64,000 nucleotides of DNA, taken from positions 1 through 64,000 of the forward strand of contig JALUTQ010000009.1 in assembly GCA_032718865.1 (NCBI GenBank), given 5' to 3'. Source of the DNA: Tilletia caries (lineage: Eukaryota; Basidiomycota; Exobasidiomycetes; Tilletiales; Tilletiaceae). The translations under genes and the position numbers were made by a program. Positions 29,524 to 41,680 of the stretch are shown here, one piece after another; position 1 is the first letter of the stretch; each line of letters begins with the position of its first letter. The notes beneath the pieces were generated by a model. The model searched no databases. It was not told where the DNA came from and worked only from the letters and a program-made list of their open reading frames with translations.

Positions 29524-32338
29524 CTACTCGTCCCCTCGCCGCTGCCCAGACGAACGCTCCACCACGAAGTAATCGCCCACTTTCCGACTGGCCATCCCGA
29601 GCAACACCTCCCTCGGCACCTCCTCCGTCCCATCAAACTCGCCCTCCAACAGCCCCGGCGTCTCATCCTCCACCTCCTCCACCTCCTCCACCTCCTCCTC
29701 CCCCTCCAACTCCAACTCCTCCTCGCTGCTGCTGATCCGCGGCGCAACCCGCGCATCAACAACGTCCTCCATCTCCTGCCCTGTCCACACCGCGAACCGA
29801 GCCGGATCAATTTCGAACGTCCGAACGGACTCCGCCAACCGGACCATAGGCTCCAGCTCGCTCCTCAATGTCTGACGAGCTGCGTCGGTGGTCGGTCGTC
29901 GCAGAGCTGCGAGATGGTGCAGCTTGTCGAGGGTCGCGTCGGAGAGTAAGGGAGAGTCGGCTGAGGGAGAGGTTGGCATGTCCGCGAGAAGACCGGCGAC
30001 GCTCCATGTTGGTCGGAGAGGGATGGCGTCCTCGTCTGTATCATCTGATGTCGGTCTCGATGCCGGACTCGGATCGGGGCTCTCGTTGAGACCCTCACGT
30101 AGTCGTCGGGCCACCTGGTCCACGTTCAAGCGCCACTTCGCGCTCACTGGAATCACCGGCATGAGCCTGGGCCGAGTGGGCTGCTCAGTCGAATCAGCGT
30201 CCGAATTTTCCACTTGTTCCTGGTAGGAGTTGAGGTCGTCCTCGTACATCTGACGCACGGCTTCGCGAAGTCGGCGCAGTTTGATGCGAGCCTCTTCCTC
30301 TGTTGTCCCGCGCGTCTCGGCCTCCTCCTCTTGTGCTTCGCCTGATTGTTGAAGACGGACCCTCTTTGCCACCTTCTTCCCCAACAGATCAGCCTTGTTC
30401 GCAACCACCAGCGCCCCTCGGAAGCTGAGACCGGGCAAGTACGCATCGAGCTCATCGCGCAAGCTCTGTAGGTCTTTCCAAGGCTCTGGACGGTCCGGCG
30501 AGATGTCGAGGACAAAGATAAGCGATACGCAGCGTTCGATGTGTCTCAGGAAGTCATGGCCAAGACCGATATTCTCCGTTCCTGCGCCGGGAAGTAGACC
30601 GGGGATGTCGGCGAGGATGAGGCGGAAGGATTCGTCGTGCAGTAGGGCCTCGCCAGGTGGAGAGGACGTCGGTACTGATGCTGCTACCACGGCCGCTGCT
30701 TCCGCCAGAGCCTCCTTGGTGTCCGAGATGACTCCCGATCCCGCCCCGATGAGATTGCCTCGATCCGTGACACGCATGACCCCCACATTCGGACTCGTCG
30801 TAGTGAATTGCCACGAGCCGACCTCGGCGCCCATACCCTTCGCACCAGTGAGGGCCTGCAACAGACTACTCTTCCCCGCATTCGGGAACCCAACAAAGCC
30901 AACGTCCGCACTCGTCTTGAGTTCGAGATGGAGGAAGAAGTCGTCTCCTGGGGATCCCTTGGTGGCGTACTTGGGCGACCGATTGACGGCGGTGAGGAAG
31001 AATGGGTTTCCGAGACCGCCCTGTCCGCCGAGGGCGACAAGGATGCCGGGAGAGTCCGGGGAGGTGGGTGAGGATAGGTCGGCAGTCCACACGACGGGTT
31101 CGGAAACGGCGCTGACGGTTCTGGGGATGTGCTCAGTGGCGGGTCTAGCGCCGTCCGGGATCCGTGTGGCCGATTTTGAGGTCAAGGAAGTTGAGGTTGC
31201 GGGTGATCGCAAGAGGGCGAGACCGAGACGTTGCTCGGCGTGGGCGAGCTGGAAGAGACGGTACGCTGCGTCGTCTTCGCTTTCGTCGGCCTCGCCGCGG
31301 GCATCGACGGCGCCTCGTGGGTACTGCTTCCATACTGTGTCGCGACGCTCCTTCAGAAGAGCTTCGTCCACTGTGAGCTGGTCTGCCAGCTCTGCTTGCT
31401 CTCTTCGTTGGATCACGTCCAGATAGGGTTCGGCATCCCTGTCTTCGTTGTTGCTATCGACCAGGGCACTGCTTTGATCCTCGTCTTCGTCGGGATCGGA
31501 TGAGCTGCGATGTCTCCTTGTCGGTTTCTTTGTTTTCTTCTGAGGTCGATTGCTGATATCCTCGATATGTTCGAATTTTTTTGCGATGTAAGGCGGTAGC
31601 TCGTCTCCGTGTGCGCGTGCCCGCTGCCGAAGCTCTTCCTCGTACTCCTCGCGGAGAGCCTGTGCACGCTCTCGGACCTGCCATGGCTCAAACGAGTCGG
31701 CCTGGATGTTTTCAGAGGCTGGGTCGTCGTCGTTCTCGCCGTCTTCGAGCTCGGCTCTCTTGCCGAGCCTGCGTCGGAGGAGGGAGACGACAGTTCCAAC
31801 AGGGACCTCGAGTGTCCGATCGCTCGCCTTGCGTCCGTTCTGGTACTGTCCCTTGCCGTGGAGACCGTCGGACGCGCGCAGCCTGGTGGGGACGCGCGCG
31901 AGACTGCGCAAGCCTGGAGACGCGCGGATGTAGACATGTCCTCCGTCGCCGCCGTTGCCTCCGGAGGGTGGGCCGTAGGGGATGTACTTTTCGCGGTTGA
32001 AGGCGACACAGCCGTCGCCGCCGCTGCCACCGGTGATGCGCACGGTGACCGAGTCGACGAAGGACGCGGACGAGTGCGCGAGGCGGCTGCGGGTATAAGC
32101 AGAAGCAGAAGCAGAAGCAGAAGCAGAAGCAGAAGCAGAAGCAGAAGGAGTCAGCGTCCCACTTGCCTTGCCTTGCTTCACTTACTCGCTCACTCAGTCA
32201 CTCACTCACTCACATCAGCCAGTAGCCTTCCAGAGCGGCGACCGCAAGCGCTGTTCCTCCTGCTCCTCCTGTTCCTCCTCTTGCATGCAGCGCTGGCCGC
32301 AGTGGTCTCCGTGGCAGCATCATCAGCGCACTGCTCAT
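29524..32338 (-). CDS. Mitochondrial Obg-family GTPase, Mtg2-like
   Basis: Two exons read leftward: 32338-32214 and 32086-29524, giving 895 residues. Obg GTPases of this type act in large mitoribosomal subunit assembly. The N-terminus (MSSALMMLPRRPLRPALHAR) is a plausible mitochondrial presequence. The glycine-rich Obg fold follows (VRITGGSGGDGCVAF, PSGGNGGDGGHVYI), interrupted by a long acidic insert, then the G domain with GFPNAGKSS (G1), a TT switch, LADIPGLLPGA (G3) and VVANKADLL (G4). A roughly 150-residue C-terminal extension ends in acidic repeats. The start was chosen because the 885-codon frame has no ATG at its head, while the upstream exon joins in phase through a GTGAGT donor and CCGCAG acceptor. 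Its last codons are duplicated at 26.5 kb. Confidence 0.85.
32087..32213 (-). other. Repeat-built intron of the Mtg2-like gene
   Basis: The 127-nt intron starts with a GTGA-type tetranucleotide array next to the donor and ends with about eight TTCTGC/GCTTCT hexamers that form the polypyrimidine tract before the CCGCAG acceptor. If unspliced it would read as a poly(Ser-Ala) stretch. Confidence 0.65.
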
Positions 32339-32548
32339 CGCTATCCACTCCGATTCGATTCCAAGGCGTGTATGCGCTGAGTGAGAAATTTGGGAAGCGT
32401 TCGGAGGTCGAGGTGATGAGACTGCTGAGACTGCGAGACTCCGAAACGAGACGCCGCTTGGAGAGTCTGCTGCCCAAGAAGGAAGAACCACTCACTCACT
32501 CACTCGCTCACTCGCTCACTCACAGCTGACACGACGACAGCAGCAGCG
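32339..32548. promoter_or_regulatory. Shared divergent promoter, Mtg2-like and mS29 genes
   Basis: Only 210 bp separate the two start codons, so the two mitochondrial-translation genes probably share a bidirectional promoter. CACT/CTCA tetranucleotide repeats lie at 32490-32522. Confidence 0.6.
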
Positions 32549-34194
32549 ATGGCAGGCTCGACACCGACAGCGATGTCTGCGCTCACCATGCGTGCATTTT
32601 CCACAACCACGCGCGCAGCCTTCTCGACCTCAGCATGTGCAGCCGCCGTCGCGAAGAAGGCCACACCCGCAAAGAAGAAGGTCGCCATCAAGAAGAAGTC
32701 CGGGCCCTCCGGTCCTCGCGGCGACGGCGGCAAACGCAAAGGCGGCGGCGACGCGGGCTCGTCTCCCCTGCGCGCGTCCGAGTGGAGCTCCCCCAAGCCA
32801 GACATGTCCGCGCTCAACGTGTTCGAGGCCGAGTCCGCGGCGGCAAATGTCGGACAGGTGGCTGCCTACAGCGAGTCGACGCTCGGCGCGCTCCAGCACT
32901 TTGGCATGCCGAAGCAGTGGGCACTTGCACTCGCTCGCCAGCCCCGGCCACGGACCCTTGTCCGCCCGCAGAGTCTAGCGCTCTTTAAGGACCTCGACGC
33001 CAGCGCACAGGACGCGGCTGCCCTGCCCACCTCGATCCTACACGGTCCCAGCGGTGCCGGAGCATCGACCCTGCTCATTCACTCCGTCTCACACGCCCTC
33101 GATCAGCGCTGGCTCGTCTTTTACATGCCCTCTCTCATCTCTCTCATCAACTCCACCTCAGCATACGTCTACGATCCCAAACAGAAGACATACCTCCAGC
33201 CACTCGCAGCACAGCAGATTCTTCGCGCATTCGGCGAGGTCAACAAGTCCCGTCTCGTCGATGTACAGGTGGACGAACGCGCGCTGGCAGCTGCCCACAG
33301 GGCTGTACTCCTCGCCGAAGGTGGCAGCTCCAGAGCCGATGCCTCCTCATCATCATCATCCTCCTCCTCCTCAACCCTCACCTCCGCAGCCAAAAACCTT
33401 CATTCGCTCACCATGGCCGGCGCAACCGACTCCTGTCCACCACAACTCCAACAGATCATCCTAGAGACTGTCCTCCGCACCCTCGTCTCCCAATCTTCGA
33501 CCCCGGTCCTGGTCGCAATGGACGACTTCCAAGCGCTCTACTCCGCATCACGCTATCGCGACCCAGACTACCGTCGACTAGACTCCTACGAACTCGCCGT
33601 ACCTCGCGCCCTCCTTCGCATCCTTCGTGACCGTGGCTCCGTCGCTTCTTCTTCTTCGACAACGAAAGAACCATCAGGCGCAAACGCAGCAAGTCCACGT
33701 ACGTCCCCCTGGAAACTCAAGCGAGGAGCCATCCTGGGCGCCCTCTCCCACGAACACAGCCCGCTCTCCTACCCAGCCGTCGCAACCGAGCTCTACACCG
33801 CCCTCGGCCTCGCAGCAGGGTCCACATCCAACCCTTTCCTCCCCCTCAACCGCGTCCATCTGCAACACGTACAGGAGAGCAACCTCGCCCTTCGGAACGT
33901 CATGTCGCGTGAGCTGAAGCCCACTGCCGGTCTTAGCGAGGGATTGCAGAAGGACGAGGCTGGTGCGCTGTTCTCCTGCATGAAGCAGGAACGTGGCATT
34001 TTCTCTCGTACGTTACCTTTTTCCGTCCATCTGAGCATGCTATCCCGCCGGGGGCTGACCCTTTTTCTCCTACTTTCCAACCAAACCTGCGCCACTCCAC
34101 AGCTGCCAACGACGAGCTCTTCCTCAGCAAACTCATCGAGAGCGGTGGGATCCCAGGCACCTTCGAGCGCGGCGTGCAACGAACTCTGATGTAA
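32549..34194 (+). CDS. Mitochondrial ribosomal protein mS29 (DAP3-like)
   Basis: Two exons, 32549-34007 and 34103-34194, giving 516 residues. mS29 is the GTP-binding small-subunit mitoribosomal protein. The N-terminus is rich in Ser, Thr, Ala and Arg without acids (import signal), followed by a Lys-rich stretch. Family blocks: GALQHFGMPKQW, the P-loop HGPSGAGASTLL (about residue 165), DQRWLVFYMPS, and the Walker B-like LVAMDDFQALYSASRYRD with the PDYRRLDSYELAVPR segment. A Ser run (about residues 270-282) is a lineage insertion. The last exon supplies LIESGGIPGTFERGVQ. The convergent Sqs1-like gene ends 145 bp away. Confidence 0.87.
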
Positions 34195-34339
34195 TCCTTT
34201 CCTCCAAAGCTATAACAAGGGAAACAAATTGGATTTCTTTGCACATGATGAAGGCAGACAGTCCACGCACGCACGACGGAGGGTAAGAGAAGGCGACGCG
34301 GGGGTTACAACATGTATTGATGGAAAATGGAGAAAGTGT

Positions 34340-37300
34340 TCAGAAGCCAAGACCGCCTTTGCGGGTCTTGACAGTGGCAGCAATGGGCTCAGCTCCTCCC
34401 TCGATGATTCCTATCCCAGTCCCTTCGCTCCATCCCATAATCTTGAGCAGCTGTTCATCGTGGACAGGAGCCGATCAAAGAACAAGCGTGCGCGGTCAGA
34501 ACCCAGGAAATATTGAAGACACTGCAAAGCAGCGAACCCGTAGAATGAGAGGACAAGCTACTCACCTTATGCCCAATATTCGCCTCCCCAATCTTCTCAG
34601 CCCCAAACCCAACCTGAGCGCCCTCCTGATTCTTGCTCGCATGATCAGGAGCGCCCCTCCCCGCCCCACCGCCGCCGCCCCCACTCTTGCCCCCCCACCC
34701 AAACTTATCCCCCTTCGGCCTCAACCCAAAGCTCCCCCCACTAAACGCACCATGCACAAGCTGATTCACCCTCTTATAGTTGATCGGCCGGAACTTCCGA
34801 CTCCCTGTGCCCTTCGACAGGATCGAGTACCGATTATTCCCGTTGCCCGTACTTTTCGAGATGAGGTTATACGCATTCGCGAGCTCGTGCACCCGGGCCC
34901 GGGCTCGTTTCTCCATCGGCGGTAAGCTGAGCGTCGTCTTGCCCTCGTCGCGGACGAAGAGCTGGATCTGCTCGTTCAGTTCGACAAGGTTGTGCGCGAA
35001 GCGGTTGCCCAGCGCGTGGTCCTCTGCTTGGAACGCGCTGTTGGAAGTGGAGCGGTATGCGAATGCTGGCTCGTCATCATCGTCGTCGTCGTCGAGCCCG
35101 AGCGCGGCGCTCTCCTTGCGAGACGCCCGATCTGCCCTCTTCTCGGCCCTCCTCGCCGTCTTTAGTGCCTTCTTGCCCAATTTGGCACCGTCGCCGAGAT
35201 TCATGCCGTGCGAGGCGACAAAGGGACTGTTGGCCAAGGCCTCCCTCTCTGCTTGACGCTTGGCCTTCTTCGTAGCTTTCTTCATCCGGTCCTTGTTCCA
35301 TTGCTCCTGCAGCGCGGCCGCCCAGATATCGTCGTCACGGACATTTCGCATCTTGCCTTTCTGACGTTCTTTAAGAACCGAAAAAGGGGAGAAAGGCTTG
35401 TCAGTGAATGTCATCAAGTTGCGAAACGGACAAGGCTGGACTCACTCAGCGCATCGCGACTCAACACCTCCGCACCAGAGTCATCAACCTTCATCAAATC
35501 ATCTCCCAGGAAGATCTCTCCGTTCTCGATGGCCTTGTACAGTCGATCCCGGTGCCGTCTCTCCTTCCGTGTCAGCTTGCCGTCGTCTTGGTCTGCGAAG
35601 ATCTGTCAGAGCTCGTGAAGTTGCGGATCAGTAAGAGACTCCTCGTACGCGCAGTAGAAGCAAAGAAGGGCGAGTTGACCCACCTCTAGTTGGCGCAGGA
35701 AGTCCTCGTCGGACTTCTTCCAGGAGAACTTGCCAGAGGTAGACCCCTTCCCAAATGCAATAAAGCCGTCACCTCCCTCTCCTTCCCCTTCTTCATCGTC
35801 GTCATCATCATCATCGTCCTCCTCCTCTCCTTCCTCATCGTCATCAGAGTCATCAGAGTCCTCCCCGTCCTCGTCTTCCTCATCCGTATCACCCCAATGC
35901 ACCTCCACCCCATCCTCATCATACTCCTCCCCGTCCCCATCCTCATCCATGACCAGCTCCGGCTTCGCACCGCCTTTCCGTCCAGAGGCACCTGCCTTTT
36001 GCTTCCCCTCCCTGCGTTTCTTCTGTTCGATCAGCCGTTGACGGCCGAGCTTCTCGGCAGCGAGGTCTGATGAATGCTCGGAAGCGAGCGAGCCGACGTC
36101 AGCTGAGCTGCCTTCGGATGACGCATCCCCTTCGTCGTTGTCATCGTCGTCGTCGTCGTCGTTATCCTCTTTCTTTGCCTCGTCTTGCTTGTCCGCAGCT
36201 CGCTCTCGGCCCTGAACAGGCGCGTCAGACGGAGTGGAGCTATCTTTCCCATCCCCGTCCTCCTCGTCTGTCCCATCAGTGAGCCACTCCTCTTCCTCCT
36301 GGATGCGCGCCTCAACAGCTATGTCGAGCATGTCCATCGCTCGACCCCCAGTCTGGCCGTCCATACTGCGGACAAAGGATTGCATCGCGCTCAGGTCGAA
36401 TTCAGTCGCCTCCTCCTCTGAGTCGCTTTCCGCGGTCGGCTCGACTGTTGGCTTTGCTGCTGCAGGGACGTCCTCCTTCGCAGTTGACTTGGTTGGGATG
36501 CCGGGAGTCGCATCCGTCGCGACGTGATCCTTCGCAGTTGGCTCTGTTGGCATGTCCGGGGTCGCGTCCATCGCGATCGGAAGGCTATCTGGCTCAGCCG
36601 TCGATGTCGATTCCTGAGTGACCACCGCGACACTAGTGTGTATGGAATCTTCAACTTCTTCGAACGACGCGACTGAGTCCGCCTTCATAGCGGTCGAGGC
36701 TCCCGAGTCAGCAGCAGCAAGCTCGGTGGTGACGGGGTCCGTCGTTGCTTCGTTCGTAGTGGGAGGCAAGAGAATGATCTCTTCATCATCGACGGCGGGA
36801 GACGGTTGTGAGAGAGACACATTGCTCTGCTGAGAGAATGGCATTTGATGGTTTTGGAAAGGAAGATCATGAGTCGCGTCGGTCATGGCTTCGTTCAACA
36901 CTTCGTCGCCGTCTGAGGGGAAGGTCCGCGACGCCTGTGAGGGACGACCGTCCGGTGGCGCCGTTGCATATTCGCGTAGAAGCTCTTGCAAGAGAGTTTC
37001 GGCTTCCTCACGTCTCTGTCGTTCAAGTTCTTCCCGCTCGCGCTCGACGCGTGACTGAACCGGCGCGTCATCTTCCTCGTCGATGTCCTCGTTCGTAGAT
37101 GATTTGGTCGCTGTGTTGCGGCCAGCTTCGAGCGGTGCCTGACCGCGTCCAAATCCGAGCCCAGCTCCAGGTGGTCTTACCGCCTCGGCGCGCAAAAGCT
37201 CGGTCTCTGGGCTGTGAGAGCGCTCCAAGTCTGTCTTATCTTTTCCATCTTCATCTTGCTTGATTTTGTCCAGGATGTACTTGCCGTCAGCGCCGACTTC

Positions 37301-38050
37301 GAACGGGACGAATGCACCGTTGATCCAATCGCCGGTTGCAGGGACGAATATAGGAGGCTGAGCTCCGTGCGAGCGGTTGTTACCGAACCCTCTTCGTCCG
37401 AAGGTGGTAAGACCACCTTTGCTGGTTCCTGACGCGATTTTCTTTTCTGAAAATCGGAATGTGGTAGTACGGCCGACATTAAGGTCTTCATCCTCGATGA
37501 TGCCTTCGGGTCCGCGTGGGCCGCGGTATAGCTGCTGCTGCTGTTGCGATGCGTGCGCGCCTCTGCTTTGGGGAGGAACGTAACGCTGCTTCCCTGGATC
37601 CTGGACTACACCGGTGGCAGTGAGCGGCGTGTAGCTGGTACCGCTCGAGCCTGGGGGCCGGCGACCTTGCATAGCGGCGTAGTTGAAGCCCATGGCTCCT
37701 CGACCGTGAGGATTTAAACCGCCGCGCTCGCTGGGGCTGCTGCTTTGGAGGACCCTGCCAACTCCACCGAATCCGCCCCCGCCCCCGCGCCCACGACCGC
37801 GACCTCCGCCGCCGTCGCCGTATGTGCTGACTGTCGCATCTCCGCTACCGATTCCGCCGCCTCGTCCTCTGCCTCGGCCGCGTCCTGGTGCTTGTCCTCG
37901 GCCTCGACCGGAATCATCCCCGCCGCCGCCGCCGCCGCCGCCGCCTCCGCCACGTCCACGTCCACGGCCTCGGCCACCTCCACCACCGCCGCGTCCTCGC
38001 CACCCACCTTGGCCCGAAGAGAACGGGATAAAGTCGTCGTCTCTGTTCAT
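34340..38050 (-). CDS. R3H and G-patch protein, Sqs1-like
   Basis: Four exons read leftward: 38050-35684, 35602-35446, 35368-34566 and 34450-34340, giving 1145 residues. Yeast Sqs1/Pfa1 activates the helicase Prp43 in splicing and ribosome biogenesis; the same role is inferred. The N-terminus is an RGG/Gly-rich low-complexity region (about residues 15-110), then a disordered acidic middle with long Asp/Glu runs (around 35800-36300). The third exon carries the R3H domain (LFVRDEGKTTLSLPPMEKRA, then ARVHELANAY). The G-patch starts at VGFGAEKIGEANIGHK and is completed by the last exon (LLKIMGWSEGTGIG). Splitting of the G-patch by an intron is why the final exon is easily missed. Confidence 0.85.
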
Positions 38051-38255
38051 TGCTGATAAGCGTCTGCAGAGCGATCGTTGTCGAAAAGCAGCGAGTGAGT
38101 GGCGGGCAAGTCGGTCATCAGCGGTCAGCTTTCATTTGCAACCTGCGCACGGTGGACTGTGCCGCGATTTCCGGTGCCCGGTATTCTGGCGGTACCCATC
38201 CATCGTCCATCTTCGGTGTTTCAACTTTCAACTTTGCAGGTGTCGCTCTCGAGAG

Positions 38256-38497
38256 TCCCGAATTTTACCCATGCCACTTTACCCACGCGGGGGTAAAAAG
38301 TGGGTAAAACTGAATAGGCGGCCTCTAAGCTTCCATTTTTACCCACCGTTACCCATGCAGACCCCCAATTTTTACCCTGGAACTTTTACCCCACGTGGGT
38401 AAAAATGGTGCCGGAAGGGGTAAAATTGTTCATCTCACTTGCAAATCCTCACTTTTACCCACTGAGGAGCGGGTTTTACCCACAAGCGCTTTACCCC
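38256..38497. repeat. TTTTACCC/GGGTAAAA repeat cluster, left
   Basis: About eleven copies of TTTTACCC or its complement in 240 bp, several arranged as perfect or near-perfect hairpins such as TTTTACCCCACGTGGGTAAAA (38386-38406, one A/T short). It lies about 200 bp upstream of the Sqs1-like start codon. Similar clusters occur in the spacer of the inverted repeat and at its right flank. Confidence 0.8.
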
Positions 38498-38583
38498 TTG
38501 AGACGGAGAGACCCCGAGTCTCAACCACGTGTTTGGGGGTCTTCCCTAAATGAGACCCCTCTGACCACTTCCGCTTCTCCGAG

Positions 38584-40342
38584 GCAAGTAACCTGAATGT
38601 CCCGATCTATGGTCGATTCGCCCCGAGCATGAGGCGATTGGCCCCGTAAGCGTTTTTTGAATTGAGCCCGTAAGATGAGGCGATTGAGCCCGTAATTATC
38701 GGCGACTGAACCCATAAACAAAGGCGATTGAGCCCATAAAGATGGTCGATTGGCCCCATAAGGCAGGGCACTGGCCCCATAAAAATCTCAAATCGCCTTT
38801 GGCGACCTTCCCTGCTTCCAAATCTTCCAGATAAATTATTCTACAGCGGCCAGGGTGCCTGAAGTAACTGTACTGAGCTTCCAGGGTCATATCCGGTCAT
38901 AGTCGGGCCGGGATGGCGGTCTTCGGCGACGTAATTCACTTTGAGAGCTCGTCGACGGGCAGAAACGCTTCACAGAAGCTCGACTTGTGTGTGAGTTGAA
39001 CCCTCTTACATACCTGAAGGCCCGACCGGTCGTTTGGGCAGTGTCAGTACACACTACCGCTCTATCCGGCTGAAATAGACATTACGGGCTCTGTCCACCA
39101 TCTTTATGGGCTCTGTCCACCATCTTTATGGGGCCAATCGACCATCTTTATGGGTTCAATGTACTAATCTTACGGGGTCAATGCACCAAAATTGCCTTTT
39201 TTACGGGCTCAATCGACCATCTTTATGGGGTCACATGACCATCTTTATGGGGTCACTCAACCATAGATCGGGGTCAGTGCCGGGGTGCTCGGGGCGAACC
39301 GACCATAGATCGGGACATTCACCCGTTCTCGTTTACCCACAAGTCTTTACCCCTTGTGGGTAAGTCTCGGGGTAAAAATATTTCCTCACTCCCATGCCCT
39401 CGAATTTTACCCATTCAAGTTTTACCCAGTGACTACTTTCAAAATCGAAGTTATGGCCCCCACGATTGCCTCCCTTCTCGTCTCGGCCTAGAAATCGTTC
39501 ACCCTGCGGCTCCTCGTCGAGATGGGAGTGCTCGAGCTCATCGTCGTGGATACCGGAAATATACCGCGGCCCTGCGAGTGCTGGCTCCGAGAACGAGAAC
39601 GGGTGAATGTCCCGATCTATGGTCGGTTCGCCCCGAGCACCCCGGCACTGACCCCGATCTATGGTTGAGTGACCCCATAAAGATGGTCATGTGACCCCAT
39701 AAAGATGGTCGATTGAGCCCGTAAAAAAGGCAATTTTTGGTGCATTGACCCCGTAAGATTAGTACATTGAACCCATAAAGATGGTCGATTGGCCCCATAA
39801 AGATGGTGGACAGAGCCCATAAAGATGGTGGACAGAGCCCGTAATGTCTATTTCAGCCGGATAGAGCGGTAGTGTGTACTGACACTGCCCAAACGACCGG
39901 TCGGGCCTTCAGGTATGTAAGAGGGTTCAACTCACACACAAGTCGAGCTTCTGTGAAGCGTTTCTGCCCGTCGACGAGCTCTCAAAGTGAATTACGTCGC
40001 CGAAGACCGCCATCCCGGCCCGACTATGACCGGATATGACCCTGGAAGCTCAGTACAGTTACTTCAGGCACCCTGGCCGCTGTAGAATAATTTATCTGGA
40101 AGATTTGGAAGCAGGGAAGGTCGCCAAAGGCGATTTGAGATTTTTATGGGGCCAGTGCCCTGCCTTATGGGGCCAATCGACCATCTTTATGGGCTCAATC
40201 GCCTTTGTTTATGGGTTCAGTCGCCGATAATTACGGGCTCAATCGCCTCATCTTACGGGCTCAATTCAAAAAACGCTTACGGGGCCAATCGCCTCATGCT
40301 CGGGGCGAATCGACCATAGATCGGGACATTCAGGTTACTTGC
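38584..40342. mobile_element. Large inverted repeat (750-bp arms), fold-back-like
   Basis: Left arm 38584-39333 and right arm 39592-40342 are reverse complements, identical in my reading apart from one A/T homopolymer length change (39192-39196 versus 39734-39739). The 258-bp spacer (39334-39591) contains further TTTTACCC motifs. Each arm is built partly from a degenerate 24-27 bp module CCATCTTTATGGG(C/G)(T/C)CAATCGA and partly from unique sequence. No transposase frame or clear target duplication is visible, so a fold-back or hairpin-amplified element is inferred. Assembly palindrome artefact is an alternative, but the spacer is non-palindromic. Confidence 0.75.
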
Positions 40343-40344
40343 GT

Positions 40345-40532
40345 GGGTAAAAGTCAGAGTCCACATCTCAATTCAGCACTTTTACCCATTTCCTGAGCCA
40401 TTTTACCCCGAGGGGTAAAATGAGTTGGGTAAATTTGGGCACCCTGCGTGGGTAAGGATGGGTAAAAGTGGAGGTTAAAAAGGCGCATGGGCAATTTTAC
40501 CCCCGAGTGGGTAAAACCTGGGGGTAAAATTC
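40345..40532. repeat. TTTTACCC/GGGTAAAA repeat cluster, right
   Basis: About nine copies of the same motif directly outside the right arm, again with hairpins (CATTTTACCCCGAGGGGTAAAATG at its core, 40401-40424, split around GA). Confidence 0.8.
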
Positions 40533-41680
40533 ATGGGTGCCTGTCGCTCTCCCATCTCCCAAGTCCCACATCGCTCACCATGCACCGGTCTCTCCGTCCC
40601 TCCGTCCCTCTGAGGGTGGACCCAGGCGCCAGCAGCTTCCATCTGGATGATCCGCGGACGTGTCTCTTCGTAGGTCGCAGCAGTTTCAAGTGGACTTCCT
40701 GAATCCTGCTCGGAGTCTGGGTGCACCTGATACAGGTTGTCCTTCCCGGAAATCGGAATGTTCCAGTGAGTCAGTGCAGTAGTGAGTTCACAATGGCGAG
40801 CTGGCAGATCGCAGACGGGGTTCTGCTTCCGTGGACGAAGGTTCATCGCGATCATGCTCGTCCAAGGCCCAAGTTGGGGGTGATTCAGATTTCAGACAGG
40901 CACAAGCGGTTGTTATTATATATGTATCAATGGTGGCCGTGGCGCAAGCCATCTCTTGCGGACTCCGCTCGACGTGCAGGGTCCATTTCGTGCCTGACCC
41001 GGACAGCGATCGCAAGCAAGCCTGCGCAAGTGCGCATGCGCTGCTCTGGTGCTGCGTGGCCGGTGGCGGAACCGCGGAAGGCAGGCAAGAAGATAGCAGG
41101 AGCGAGACTTTATCCTGTCGTACATGTGGCTGATCACCTTCTCCCCTTTTCCAGGTTTCCACCTTTCCTGCCTGGGCTCCAGCCCCCAGCGCTCAGCGCA
41201 TGCCCGCAGGCCGCAGCCCGACCACAGGCCGCAGTCCTGGAGTCGAGAGTCGGGACTCGGGACCGCTCGATGCCCTCCAGCCCTCACAAAATCCCAGCAC
41301 GTTGCTTGGAGGCTCCGCCACACAGGGATCCGGTGATTGATCCACCTTTGCATGAGGCGCACTCTCACCGCTTACCTTTCCCTTCCCTTCCCGTTCCTTG
41401 TGCGGCGAGGCGGAAGCCTGGTGCCCAGTGCCCACCGCCTGTCTTTCTTTGCGAGTGAAGTTCCTCTTCCTTCGTTCATAATATCAAAACCCTTGCTCGA
41501 CATCCTATACTGATTGGCCTCTTCCCCTCTCCTTGTTTCCATCCCTCCAGCTCCCAAGCACCCTCCTACGACCACTCGTGGTCTTTGACATTCTTTTTTC
41601 CCCTCTGTCTTTTTCCCCTCTGTCCAGGCAGGCTTCACCTCTCCCAGCCACACACCCAGCGCTCGCTGCTCGCCGCCAAG
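40533..41680. other. Intergenic, promoter of the next gene
   Basis: No coding signal. The last 150 bp before the ATG are CT-rich (CTTTTTCCCCTCTGTC), fitting a leader region. Confidence 0.5.

Noticed and set aside
29807..31426. Long plus-strand frames across the Obg GTPase gene
   Set aside because: Arg/Ser-rich shadows; the minus strand carries all GTPase motifs in order.
37714..38402. Ala/Thr- and Pro/Arg-rich plus-strand frames
   Set aside because: Complement of the RGG/Gly-rich start of the Sqs1-like gene.
39106..39363. Short MGS...YGxNRPSLW-type frames within the inverted repeat
   Set aside because: They follow from the CCATCTTTATGGG module, occur in mirror image in both arms and have no other coding sign.
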